From NCBI RefSeq assembly GCF_003813775.1, contig NZ_RPDH01000002.1:558001-622000 (forward strand): DNA of 64,000 bases, in the 5' to 3' direction. Source of the stretch: Chitinophaga lutea. Its GTDB lineage: Bacteria > Bacteroidota > Bacteroidia > Chitinophagales > Chitinophagaceae. The notes beneath the pieces were generated by a model, which was not told the DNA's origin, did no database searches, and saw nothing but the letters and a program-made list of their open reading frames with translations. Both the position numbers and the translations under genes were made by a program. Below, piece by piece: positions 51,595-60,764 of this stretch. Position 1 is the stretch's first letter. Every line of letters begins with the position of its first letter.

Positions 51595-54500
51595 TTCCCC
51601 GCACTGGTCACTTTCGCGAACCGGTGGGTGTAGGTGTAACCCTGGCTGCCAGTGATTTTCAGCAGGTAAATTCCCGCCGTAAGCCCGCTGACATTGATGT
51701 CTTTACGAACCCTTCCCTCGCCGGAAATCTGATCTGTACCCACCAGCATACCCTGCGTATTGAAGAACTGCAATTGCAATTTGGTTTCACCGGCAGGCAT
51801 CTGGATGCTCAGGTGCAGCATATTCACCACAGGGTTGGGGAAAATAACGATGGGCGCTTCTCCCTGTTCGTTTTTGTCCTTCAACACCAGGATACTGAAG
51901 TCTTTGAAGCCCTTCGCTCCCAGGTTGTCCGTTACGGAAAGGCGGAAAATATAATCCCCGGGCAACAGCAGGTTGCTGATGGCCGTTTTAGCGTCTTGTT
52001 TATTCCAGATCAGCGCCGTTCTGGGGCCGGATAATTGCTCCCAGGCATAACCGGTCACTTTACCGTCCTCATCATACGAAGCGCTTCCGTCCACTTCCAC
52101 CATACTCTTCGGCAGCTCCAGCGTAAAGTTGCCCTGTACCGCTACGGGGGCTTTATTCGGGGCAGGGAGCACCGTTACTTTCGTGGTGGCGGTGGCGGAC
52201 TGGCCGGCTTCATTCGTTACAGTGAGCTGGAACACGTATGGCCCCTCTGCCAGTTGCGACACCTGCTGTACGGCAGCATTCGGGTCTGAGAATTTTACAT
52301 CCGGACCTGACATTTTCACCCAGCGATAACCGGTAATACGCGACTGTGCATCGCTGGAAGCGGAACCATCCAGCGTGGCGGTATTCCGCGGCAGGTTGAA
52401 CTGCTGGTCGGGGCCTGCATTGGCAACAGGTTTGCCGGCAGCAGCCAGTACGGTAATGCTGACCTGGTCAGCGGCGGTAGCGCCATTGTTATCGATAACA
52501 GTCAGCTGGAACACGTAAGTGCCCGCCTGCAACCCGGAAACAACGGGCCGTACGGCAGTGGCATCATTGAACGTACCGCCGGACGGGCCGGAAGTTTTGG
52601 TCCAGTTGTATGTAAGCGTTCCATCGCTGTCTGAAGAGGCGGAGCCATCTAAAGTAGCGCTGGAAACAGGCTGGGATAATGTCTGGTCGGGACCGGCGTT
52701 AGCTGTGGGCGGCACATTAGCAGCCGACGTTACGTTGACGGTCATCTGGTCTGAAGCAATCGCGCCCTTGTCGTCAGTCACGGTGAGCTGGAACACGTAA
52801 GAACCCGCCTGCAGCGATGTTACAATGGGTTTGATCGCTGCGGCATCGGTGAAATTGCCGCCGGCGGGACCGGATATTTTGGTCCATGCGTAAGTGATCG
52901 TACCGTCGTTATCCCTGGAACCGGAACCATCCAGTGTCGTCGAAGACAAAGGCAGTGCCACCGTCTGGTCCAAGCCGGCATTGGCGATAGGCGCCTGGTT
53001 GGATGCCGACGTTACGTTGACGGTTATCTGGTCTGAAGCGGTAGCGCCCTTGTTATCAGTCACCGTGAGCTGGAACACGTAAGTGCCGGCCTGTAGGGAT
53101 GTTACGATGGGTTTGATTGCTGCAACATCGGTGAAATTGCCACCCGCCGGGCCGGATATTTTGGTCCATGCATAGGTGATCGTACCGTCATTGTCCCTGG
53201 AACCGGAACCATCCAGTGTAGTGGAAGACAGAGGCAGCGCTACCGTCTGGTCTAAGCCGGCATTGGCAATGGGCGCCTGGTTAGGCGCGTCGTTCACGGT
53301 GATGCTCACCTGGTCTTTCCCACTGGCGCCGAGGTTATCGGTTACCGTCAGCTCAAACACGTAGGTTCCTGCCTGTAAAGCGGACAGTGTGGGTTTTATG
53401 GCAGCCGCATCGCTCAGGTTGCCGCCTGCGGGGCCGGAAACCTTCGCCCAGTTATAGCTTGCGATTGTGCCGTCTGAATCGCGGGAAGCGGAACCATCGA
53501 GTGTCGCGGTCGTCGCCGGCAACAGTACTGTCTGGTCTCCGCCCGCGTTTGCCGCGGGCGCTACGTTTGGGGGCGTACTCCTGTATTCGTATGCCCCAAT
53601 GTCGTATTTGCCATTGCTGGGACGTGCGTAGTTGTCGAGGTCAAAAGTAAGCTCAGGCATGTCCCGGCCTTTGTCTACTGAGGTGGAAGTGGCGGTCAGG
53701 TGAAAGTCGCTCCCCGCTACATTAACAAACCCGGCGGCGTTGATATCCGCCATCTGGAGGTTGTTGCCGTTTTGAATCAGCACCGGTTGCGCGCCTCGGG
53801 CGTAAATTCCCTTTTCGGGAGTATCGTAAGCCGTGCCGTTGACTATCATCAGGTTGTTATACACCTGGTGCGGCACGGTAGTAAGGGACGCGTATATTTT
53901 GATCGCGTCCTGGTTCCGGTTCGTATTGATGATGGTGTTGTTGTAGACATAAGCGAGCGCTGGCCCAAACAGGCCGGGCTCCACGCCGGAAGGAATCTTG
54001 TCGTATGCACTTACACCCTCCTCCACTTCGATATTTCGGATGAGGTTATTATACACTTTACTCAGGCCACTCCCAAAAATAGTTACGGCGGCAAAATAGC
54101 CGTCGTAAATGTTGTTGTTGTATATCTCGAGTGAACTGCCACCCCCGCACAGGATCCCGTACCCGTGGGCGTCATTGCGCAGTTTCCCGTACCCCACCAG
54201 GCGGTTGCCGTACACTTTGTTGTTCGGGCCACGGGCCAGTGAAATCTGTATCCCGTCCTGCCCCATGGTTTCAAGATCGTTGTCATACACCAGCAGGTTT
54301 TCCAACCAGTGAGAACGCATTTCGGGACAGCCGCCCGGCGTATATAAATAGTTAGTATTCCCGATGTAGAAACCTTCGTAAGCGGCATTACGCCCCCTGA
54401 TCTTGTGGATCTTCACGTTCCTCATTGTAAATGCGCCATCCAGCCACTGCGGGTTGTTGCAGCTTTGTGTTGTTTTGGCTACAATAAAACTGCTGACATC

Positions 54501-55037
54501 ATGAATATTGATATGGTGCACATCAACATCGGTGGAGCCCTGGCCCAGGTAAATGCCGGTCAGCGTACCACCCGTAGTGTTTCGGCCATTGATATCAAAA
54601 CCGTACTCGACACCAGGTGTGCCGGAACCGGAAATTTCGAGATTGGAGCATGTGGAGACCGCCAGTACTGTACCACCGGCAGATGCTTTATTGTTGACGC
54701 CGAGGCGCACCTGCCCTCCGACGTTTATCACCTGAACAGGACTCTCCGCAGTGCCCTTGATGTTACCAAGGTACAGGAATGCATAGTCTCCCGCCGGTAC
54801 TTCAATGATGTCGCCGGGCAGAAGACCTAGGGAGGTCATCGCATTCGGGTAATTAAAACCGTTGTCCGGTGTATTCACCGTCAACCGCACCCGCCTCGGC
54901 GGGGCCAACGTTCCGGATGCCTGCACATCGGCAGCCATCGCAAACAGCAAAAACATCATCCACACTAGTACACATCTTCTCCGTTCTTTCCTGCCTGTTG
55001 GTTTGGAATTAGGATTGGTATAAAGGTTCTTCATCAA
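51591..55037 (-). CDS. Beta-helix, six PKD-like domains, T9SS sorting domain
   Basis: The 1148-residue product has a signal peptide (about 22-40). A right-handed beta-helix domain spans about 60-470, ending with RPSNGKYDIGAYEYRS, the motif that closes many such domains. Six PKD/REJ-like repeats follow at about 490-583, 585-678, 679-772, 773-865, 866-955 and 956-1050. The C-terminal 80 residues (IVIFPNPVVNMLHLSI, GLTAGIYLLKITG) form a type A T9SS sorting domain. Repeats 2 and 3 are nearly identical over 94 residues. It is exported through T9SS and either anchored to the surface or released. A role in the exopolysaccharide matrix, such as binding or cutting polysaccharide, is an inference. Confidence 0.9.
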   Translation of the reverse strand: MMKNLYTNPNSKPTGRKERRRCVLVWMMFLLFAMAADVQASGTLAPPRRVRLTVNTPDNGFNYPNAMTSLGLLPGDIIEVPAGDYAFLYLGNIKGTAESPVQVINVGGQVRLGVNNKASAGGTVLAVSTCSNLEISGSGTPGVEYGFDINGRNTTGGTLTGIYLGQGSTDVDVHHINIHDVSSFIVAKTTQSCNNPQWLDGAFTMRNVKIHKIRGRNAAYEGFYIGNTNYLYTPGGCPEMRSHWLENLLVYDNDLETMGQDGIQISLARGPNNKVYGNRLVGYGKLRNDAHGYGILCGGGSSLEIYNNNIYDGYFAAVTIFGSGLSKVYNNLIRNIEVEEGVSAYDKIPSGVEPGLFGPALAYVYNNTIINTNRNQDAIKIYASLTTVPHQVYNNLMIVNGTAYDTPEKGIYARGAQPVLIQNGNNLQMADINAAGFVNVAGSDFHLTATSTSVDKGRDMPELTFDLDNYARPSNGKYDIGAYEYRSTPPNVAPAANAGGDQTVLLPATTATLDGSASRDSDGTIASYNWAKVSGPAGGNLSDAAAIKPTLSALQAGTYVFELTVTDNLGASGKDQVSITVNDAPNQAPIANAGLDQTVALPLSSTTLDGSGSRDNDGTITYAWTKISGPAGGNFTDVAAIKPIVTSLQAGTYVFQLTVTDNKGATASDQITVNVTSASNQAPIANAGLDQTVALPLSSTTLDGSGSRDNDGTITYAWTKISGPAGGNFTDAAAIKPIVTSLQAGSYVFQLTVTDDKGAIASDQMTVNVTSAANVPPTANAGPDQTLSQPVSSATLDGSASSDSDGTLTYNWTKTSGPSGGTFNDATAVRPVVSGLQAGTYVFQLTVIDNNGATAADQVSITVLAAAGKPVANAGPDQQFNLPRNTATLDGSASSDAQSRITGYRWVKMSGPDVKFSDPNAAVQQVSQLAEGPYVFQLTVTNEAGQSATATTKVTVLPAPNKAPVAVQGNFTLELPKSMVEVDGSASYDEDGKVTGYAWEQLSGPRTALIWNKQDAKTAISNLLLPGDYIFRLSVTDNLGAKGFKDFSILVLKDKNEQGEAPIVIFPNPVVNMLHLSIQMPAGETKLQLQFFNTQGMLVGTDQISGEGRVRKDINVSGLTAGIYLLKITGSQGYTYTHRFAKVTSAGN
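52728..53290 (-). repeat. Two near-identical 282-bp PKD repeats in the T9SS protein gene
   Basis: The DNA coding for PKD-like repeats 2 and 3 is duplicated with a 282-bp period. The two 94-residue products differ at only about six positions, so the duplication is recent or kept alike by recombination. Confidence 0.8.
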
Positions 55038-55378
55038 AAACTATGGTTATAGAATACAGTTACTTTGCAGTAATCTCAAAAAAACACGACAACAACAATA
55101 AAAATCATCAAAATTCCGTCGAAAATAACTATTTCCACGAAATAAATAATAAAATTTTCTTATATACATTAAGTCTGATTATAAATTATTAAAAAATGCA
55201 TATTATAAGCGATAGACTGCCATTTTTGTATAAGAAACTGACGTTATAACATTTAATATTCTAATAAAAAGAAACTACCTTTACCCGCATTTTGGCCGCA
55301 GGGTTTCGTTTATGCGGCTCCCCATTAATCGTATCCACTTGAAAGGCGTTCATTAGATCACAAACTTTATTGCAGTAA
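55038..55378. promoter_or_regulatory. AT-rich divergent region, PKD protein gene / flippase gene
   Basis: This 341-bp spacer is strongly AT-rich at 55040-55260. TACCTTTA at 55276-55283 is close to TAnnTTTG and may serve the flippase gene, about 100 bp upstream of its ATG. No gene was seen. Confidence 0.4.
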
Positions 55379-56731
55379 ATGGCTTTCAAACTCCTTTCGG
55401 CCCTAAAAAACCAACATTTGTACTCATTGATGGGAAATGTTGTGTCGGCTTTTTTCAATCTTTTATCGTTCGCGATCCTTGTACGGATGTTAGCCCCCGG
55501 CGCTTTCGGAGAATGGGTATTATTTCTGGCCACCTATACGATGCTTGACCTGATGCGGACGGCATTGCTGCAATCCGGCCTCATCAAATTTTACGCAGGC
55601 GTACCGGAGTACCGCGGCCGCAAGGTGGTAGGCGCCGCCTGGTACATCGCCATCACGCTTACACTGGTTTACCTGCTGGCCTGCGGTATCCTCGGATTTT
55701 TGGCGCCGTCGTTCCTCAGCCCCGTGTGGCAGCAGTTCATGCGCTGGCTGGGCCCTATGCTCCTGTTTTCACTCCCCTTCAACTTTGCCTCTTGGCTGTT
55801 ACAGGCATCGCATAAATTCGACAAAATATTGCAGCTGCGGGTAGTGCAGAATGGCTCATTTCTCATATTGCTGTGTGCGCTTTACCTGACAGACTATTTT
55901 ACCCTGCCTAACGTGCTGTATGCTTATGCGCTGGCGCTGGCCATCACCAGCATTTACAGCCTGTTTTTCCGCTGGACGCAGGTACGCACGATCTTTTTTC
56001 GTACCCGGTCGAGAGTACGCGAACTGGTAGTGTACGGCCGGCTGATCGTGGGTAGTATGCTCACCAGCTCGGCGCTCAATTATTCAGACAGCTTTATTAT
56101 CCGGACGATGCTCAATCCTGCCGCTGTGGCTATGTACAGTATTCCGCAGAAATTCATGGAAGTGATCGAGATTATTCTCCGGAGTTTTGTTGCCACAGCG
56201 CAGCCCGCAATTTCAGCAGCGGTAAACAGGAACGACTGGCCCGGCGTGGCAAGGGCCTTTTGCCGGTATACTGGCGTGGTGACCATCATCATCATCCCTT
56301 TCATTTTCATTGCGGTACTGCTCACCAAACCGTTTATTCTCATCCTTGCAGACAGTACTTACCTGCCGGCCACCGACGTGGTCCGCATTTTCCTGCTGTC
56401 CGCGATCCTGTATCCGATAGACCGTTTCCTGGGTGTAACGCTGGACATGATTAACAAACCGCACTTGAGTTTTTATAAAAGCGTGCTCAAACTGGCGATC
56501 AATGTCCTGGGCGATATCCTGTTCATCTGGTGGTTTATGGACATCAGGGCCGTGGCGGCCGTTTCGGTATTGCATCTTGTTGTCGGCGTGGCATTCGGCT
56601 ATTTCTGCCTGCAGAAATATCTGCATTTCAGCTGGCGCGATATTATGCGGCTGGGTGTATGGGAATGCCGGAACATCTTCCGCAAGGTGTTGACCAAACT
56701 CGGATACGCCCAAAACTCCGGCACCCTGTAG
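55379..56731 (+). CDS. Polysaccharide flippase (Wzx/MATE-like)
   Basis: The 450-residue protein has about twelve membrane helices, including VVSAFFNLLSFAILVRMLAPGAFGEWVLF, which is the typical start of the PST/Wzx family. It would move lipid-linked saccharide units across the inner membrane. The start at 55379 (MAFKLLSALKNQHLYSLMGN) precedes the first helix. It stands in the exopolysaccharide locus and is followed by a GT4 gene after a 122-bp spacer. Substrate is not known, as these flippases vary widely. Confidence 0.9.
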   Translation: MAFKLLSALKNQHLYSLMGNVVSAFFNLLSFAILVRMLAPGAFGEWVLFLATYTMLDLMRTALLQSGLIKFYAGVPEYRGRKVVGAAWYIAITLTLVYLLACGILGFLAPSFLSPVWQQFMRWLGPMLLFSLPFNFASWLLQASHKFDKILQLRVVQNGSFLILLCALYLTDYFTLPNVLYAYALALAITSIYSLFFRWTQVRTIFFRTRSRVRELVVYGRLIVGSMLTSSALNYSDSFIIRTMLNPAAVAMYSIPQKFMEVIEIILRSFVATAQPAISAAVNRNDWPGVARAFCRYTGVVTIIIIPFIFIAVLLTKPFILILADSTYLPATDVVRIFLLSAILYPIDRFLGVTLDMINKPHLSFYKSVLKLAINVLGDILFIWWFMDIRAVAAVSVLHLVVGVAFGYFCLQKYLHFSWRDIMRLGVWECRNIFRKVLTKLGYAQNSGTL

Positions 56732-56853
56732 CTGCACGGCCGCGCTTTGTTTAAAATCCCCGAAGGGGAATTTATGACCACGGATTCCCCGATGATTGCC
56801 AATAGTTGACTACCTTGCGATAGTTTTTTTTCATTCAAAATCCCTGAAACTAC

Positions 56854-57978
56854 ATGAGAATTGGTATTGAAGCGCAACGCCTGTTCAGAACTAAGAAACA
56901 TGGAGTAGAAATTGTTGCCCTGGAACTGATTAAACATCTGCAGCAAACAGACAAAAAAAATGAGTATTTCATTTTTGTAAAGCAGGATGCTGATGATGCC
57001 TGTATCCGGGAAACGGAGAACTTCCGCATTATTAAGCTGCCCTCGGCCCCATATCCCATATGGGAGCAATGGTTGTTGCCCCGGGCCATAAAAAAATACA
57101 AGCTGGATGTACTGCACTGTACAGCCAATACCGCTCCGCTGTTTCCGGGGGTGCGCACGGTGATTACCCTCCACGACGTCATATTTCTGGAATCCGTGAG
57201 TTTCAAAGGCACTGCTTACCAGAACTTCGGCAACCTTTACCGGCGCGCGGTTGTGCCAAGGGCCGCCAGGGGCCGGGAGCTGGTGACCGTTTCAGGGTAC
57301 GAACAGCATAACATCGCCAAGGCGCTGAACATCCCGGCTTCGGCAGTAAAAGTAGTGCATAACGGGGTGAGCGGCATGTTCGCCCCCCGCACGGATCCCC
57401 GGCAGCTGGCGCAGATCAGGGACAAGTACGCGCTTCCGGAAAAATTCGTGTTGTTCTTTGCCAATCCCGCGCCGAAGAAAAACACCCCGAATGTGCTGGC
57501 CGCATTTGCATGGTACTGCCGCAATCACCCGGATTCGTCCATCAAACTGGTCATTACCGATTCCAGCAAAACATATATACGCCAGCAGATCAGCGAACTG
57601 AAGGCGGAGGATATCCTGCCCCGTTTACAGATCATGGACTACATCGCCTACAATGATCTGCCGTTTGTATATTCACTGGCTACACTCTACCTCTACCCTT
57701 CCCTTCGCGAAAGCTTCGGGCTGCCACTGCTGGAAGCCCAGGCGTGTGGAACGCCGGTGATTACCTCCAATATTTCATGCATGCCTGAAATAGCCGGAGA
57801 AGCGGCCATCTTTGTGGATCCATACAACCCGGTTTCGATTGGTGAAGCGATTACGGAGGCATTGCATAACAAAGACGCGGTGGCCGGGCTCTACGAAAAA
57901 GGAATCAACAATGCCCGCCTGTATTCATGGGAAGCTGCCGCGCAAAAGATGTGTGACATCTACGAACAGGCCCAATAA
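56854..57978 (+). CDS. GT4-family glycosyltransferase
   Basis: The 374-residue product has the GT4 pattern: N-terminal MRIGIEAQRLFRTKKHGVE, HDVIFLE, and C-terminal FANPAPKKNTPNVLAAF and ESFGLPLLEAQACGTPVITSN with the E-x7-E nucleotide-sugar motif. It is cytoplasmic or membrane-attached and likely adds mannose, glucose or a similar sugar to the repeat unit. It probably has its own promoter in the 122-bp spacer, where TACCTTGC at 56811-56818 resembles boxes at other plus-strand units of this locus. Convergent with the methyltransferase gene. Confidence 0.9.
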   Translation: MRIGIEAQRLFRTKKHGVEIVALELIKHLQQTDKKNEYFIFVKQDADDACIRETENFRIIKLPSAPYPIWEQWLLPRAIKKYKLDVLHCTANTAPLFPGVRTVITLHDVIFLESVSFKGTAYQNFGNLYRRAVVPRAARGRELVTVSGYEQHNIAKALNIPASAVKVVHNGVSGMFAPRTDPRQLAQIRDKYALPEKFVLFFANPAPKKNTPNVLAAFAWYCRNHPDSSIKLVITDSSKTYIRQQISELKAEDILPRLQIMDYIAYNDLPFVYSLATLYLYPSLRESFGLPLLEAQACGTPVITSNISCMPEIAGEAAIFVDPYNPVSIGEAITEALHNKDAVAGLYEKGINNARLYSWEAAAQKMCDIYEQAQ

Positions 57979-58023
57979 AAAAAGGAACTGGTACGCGGCG
58001 ATCGTCAACCGGTACCAGTTTCC
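57977..58023. terminator. Terminator between GT4 gene and EPS operon
   Basis: GGAACTGGTAC / GTACCAGTTTCC arms with a bulge form a hairpin with seven T on the minus side. It ends the minus-strand EPS operon and overlaps the end of the GT4 gene on the plus strand. Confidence 0.75.
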
Positions 58024-58086
58024 TGTCTGATTTTACTCAGAAAAAAATTACGCTATTTTAAGGCAGCTGTTTACAAAGAAACATTT

Positions 58087-58848
58087 CTATTTCTTTTTCA
58101 GCACGCGTGACTTGATAATGCTTTTACATAAGTGGCCAAATGCACTGGTGGCTTCCCATAACTCCGCTCCCAGGGAACGGCGGGGAAAATGCCGCAACAC
58201 CATTTCTTCCGTCCAGGGCTCTTCGAAGTACTGGCGTATCTGCTGATCTTCCGGATCGATGACAAAATCAAAACCTCCCTCCCATTCTATGCGCACGGTA
58301 TGCAAATCCGGGTGCGTGTACTCCAGTATCCTGTACCCGATGGAGCTTTTAGGCAGCTGGGTAAGGAACAGTTCTCCGAAGTCGAAATGCGGCTGACTGA
58401 AGTGCAGCTTCGCTTTTTCAACGAGTACCAGCTTGTTGTCTACTTCCAGCAGTACCCATTTGTGTGAGGCTTTCGGGAAGAGGAACTCACCGATCAATGA
58501 AGGGGTTTCTATATAACCGCGTTTTGCCACACGGAACTGTTCACGTAAGAAGGCCGCGGGGTCCGGCACATGTTCCAGCACCTGGTTGCAGATCACATAG
58601 TCGAACTCATGGTCCCTGAAAGGCAGCCGCTCACCGTCAGCCACCATAAACTGCTGGTTTTTACGCACGAGAATGTCGCCGCTCCGATGATAATTGTTAT
58701 CGTCATATTTATCAACCACCACATTGGATCTGGGGTGCGGATTGTGCCCTCCGCCTACCTCGAGTACTTTATCGCCCGGCTTTACTTTGATATCGAAACG
58801 CGATCGCGGATTCCTGATTTTCATATTGCCCGATCTTAAATTTATCAT
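58087..58848 (-). CDS. SAM-dependent methyltransferase
   Basis: The start at 58848 (MINLRSGNMKIRNPRSRFDI) is favoured because the longer frame from 58917 would run into the asparagine synthase gene. The 253-residue product shows a class I methyltransferase motif I, VLEVGGGHNPHPRSNVVVDK, and later ERLPFRDHEFDYVICNQVLEHVPDP. It probably methylates a sugar or lipid intermediate of the polysaccharide; target unknown. It is the last gene of the minus-strand EPS operon, 17 bp after asnB, and a terminator follows. A region after 130 (TPSLIGEFLFPKASHKW) is less typical and may bind the acceptor. Confidence 0.87.
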   Translation of the reverse strand: MINLRSGNMKIRNPRSRFDIKVKPGDKVLEVGGGHNPHPRSNVVVDKYDDNNYHRSGDILVRKNQQFMVADGERLPFRDHEFDYVICNQVLEHVPDPAAFLREQFRVAKRGYIETPSLIGEFLFPKASHKWVLLEVDNKLVLVEKAKLHFSQPHFDFGELFLTQLPKSSIGYRILEYTHPDLHTVRIEWEGGFDFVIDPEDQQIRQYFEEPWTEEMVLRHFPRRSLGAELWEATSAFGHLCKSIIKSRVLKKK

Positions 58849-58865
58849 TTGATTTTTGAGGTTAT

Positions 58866-60764
58866 CTATTTTTTCATCCACCGTTCGTACCAGAGCTGGA
58901 ACACGAGCAGGTTCCACAGCTTCTGATGGCTTACTTTGCCACCTTGCTGGTAACGTTGCAGCAGTGCCTGCACGTTTGCGCCGTTGATCAGCCCGGTGCT
59001 GTTGAGGTTGTCTGCCGACAGGTAATGATCCATCTGCGATTTCAGTTCATCCTTGAACCATTCCGTCAGTGGCGCAATGAACGGTTTTTTGGGACGCTCC
59101 ATGATGGATCGCGGCACATATTTGTGAACGATCGTTTTAAGGAGATATTTGTTGATGTTGTTTTTTGTTTTCAGTGCGTCCGGCACTTTGGCGAGGTATT
59201 CCACCAAACGGTGGTCCAGCATGGGCTCACGGCCTTCGATGCTCACGCTCATGGTGGCGCGGTCCATCTTCACCAGGTTGTTATCGACCAGGAAGGTCAT
59301 ATAATCCACCGCCAGCAGGCGATTCAGCTTTCCATTCACTGCGGTGAGATTGCCATTGAGGTCGAAGTTGGTTTTATACCGTTCTACCGGCACACCCATG
59401 TAATGGTCTGCCTCACTTTCCGTTACGTACTGGCTGATATATTTCATGGCCATCTCGGGTTTGCCGGAATGCCAGATCAGTTTCATTTTTTCGAAGCGGG
59501 TAGCAAAGTTGTACTTTTTGTTGAAGTACGGGATATGTTCCGGGTTGACGAGGCCCATCGCTGCGCTGGCCATCACCTGTACGGCGCGTGGCATGCGGCT
59601 TGTGTAGCCGATCGACTGGTTGAATTTGTTGTAACCGGCAAAGATTTCGTCTCCTCCATCGCCACCCAGGGCCACTTTCACTTCCTTGCTTGCCAGTAAA
59701 CTCACGAGCGTGGTGGGCACGGTGGAATTGTCGGCAAAGGGCTCATCGTAAATCTCCGGCAGTTTATGCAGTACAGACAGTGCGTCTGCCGGGCCTACGA
59801 TCCACTCATGGTGGTCTGTTCCCAGGTGCATGGCAATTTTTTTCGCCTCTGCGGATTCGTCGAACTGCTGTTCTTTATAACCGATGGTAAAGGTTTTGAT
59901 ACGCGATGCAGTGCCGGCCTGCAGAATGGCGGCCACACTTGTGCTGTCGTATCCACCGCTGAGGAACACACCCACCGGCACGTCTGATACCATGCGGTAC
60001 TTGTAAGCGCTTTGCAGCAAGGCTTCCGTTTTCCGGAGCACTTCTTCCTCGTTGTCTTTCACCAGGGGCTGGCTGTACGCGTTCAGTACGCTCCAGTAAC
60101 ATTCAAGGGAGGGGTTGCCGTGCTTCAGTGAAACACGCAAAAGATGCCCGGGTTTTAATTTCCAGGTGTCCTTGAAGATGGAATACGGAGCCGGGATATA
60201 GCTGTATTGAAGGAACAGCGAAAGGCTGTTGACATCTATCTCTTTGCGGAAACGCGGATGCTGGTGAAAGCTTTTCAGTTCGGAAGCAAAAAGGAGCGTA
60301 TTGTTCTGCCAGTAATAATATAAAGGTTTCACACCCGCACGGTCGCGCACCAGCACCAGTTCTTCGCGCGCCTGGTCGAGGATGGCGAAGGCGAACATGC
60401 CGATGCATTTGTCCACCACTTTCTCCTGCCAGAGGTCGTAACCTTTCAGCAGCACTTCGGTATCGGAGCCGGAAGAAAAGGTATAGCCATGCTGTTCCAG
60501 TTCTTTCCGGATTTCTTTATAGTTGTATACTTCTCCATTGAAAATAATGGTGAGTGCGCCAAACTCCATGGGCTGATGCCCCGAGCTGGAGAGGTCCAGG
60601 ATGGACAGGCGCCGGTGGCCCAGCCCGATGGTGCACGACGGATGCTCTACCGTCTTGTACCCGGCATCATTAGGCCCCCTGTGCTGCAGCACGTCAGTCA
60701 TACCCCGCAGAATTTCTTCCCCGGAGCGTCGGCTGAAATCAATAAAACCGGCAATACCACACAT
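58866..60764 (-). CDS. asnB: Asparagine synthase (glutamine-hydrolysing)-like amidotransferase
   Basis: The 632-residue product starts MCGIAGFIDF, with Cys2 as the glutaminase nucleophile, and has the class II glutamine amidotransferase domain (1 to about 210; HRGPND, HRRLSILDLS, FNGEVYN). The synthetase domain follows with the PP-loop SGGYDST and ALGGDGGDEIFAGYNK. AsnB makes asparagine, but in polysaccharide loci such proteins often make an amide or amino group on a sugar acid (for example uronamide). Context therefore favours an EPS role. The start shares one base with the stop of the preceding GT2 gene (TAATG). Confidence 0.9.
   Translation of the reverse strand: MCGIAGFIDFSRRSGEEILRGMTDVLQHRGPNDAGYKTVEHPSCTIGLGHRRLSILDLSSSGHQPMEFGALTIIFNGEVYNYKEIRKELEQHGYTFSSGSDTEVLLKGYDLWQEKVVDKCIGMFAFAILDQAREELVLVRDRAGVKPLYYYWQNNTLLFASELKSFHQHPRFRKEIDVNSLSLFLQYSYIPAPYSIFKDTWKLKPGHLLRVSLKHGNPSLECYWSVLNAYSQPLVKDNEEEVLRKTEALLQSAYKYRMVSDVPVGVFLSGGYDSTSVAAILQAGTASRIKTFTIGYKEQQFDESAEAKKIAMHLGTDHHEWIVGPADALSVLHKLPEIYDEPFADNSTVPTTLVSLLASKEVKVALGGDGGDEIFAGYNKFNQSIGYTSRMPRAVQVMASAAMGLVNPEHIPYFNKKYNFATRFEKMKLIWHSGKPEMAMKYISQYVTESEADHYMGVPVERYKTNFDLNGNLTAVNGKLNRLLAVDYMTFLVDNNLVKMDRATMSVSIEGREPMLDHRLVEYLAKVPDALKTKNNINKYLLKTIVHKYVPRSIMERPKKPFIAPLTEWFKDELKSQMDHYLSADNLNSTGLINGANVQALLQRYQQGGKVSHQKLWNLLVFQLWYERWMKK

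Noticed and set aside
52728..53290. Regular repeats as a possible CRISPR array
   Set aside because: The 282-bp period is coding and matches PKD domains; no spacers.
55261..55533. 90-codon minus-strand frame over the flippase gene start
   Set aside because: It overlaps the flippase N-terminus and lacks any family features.
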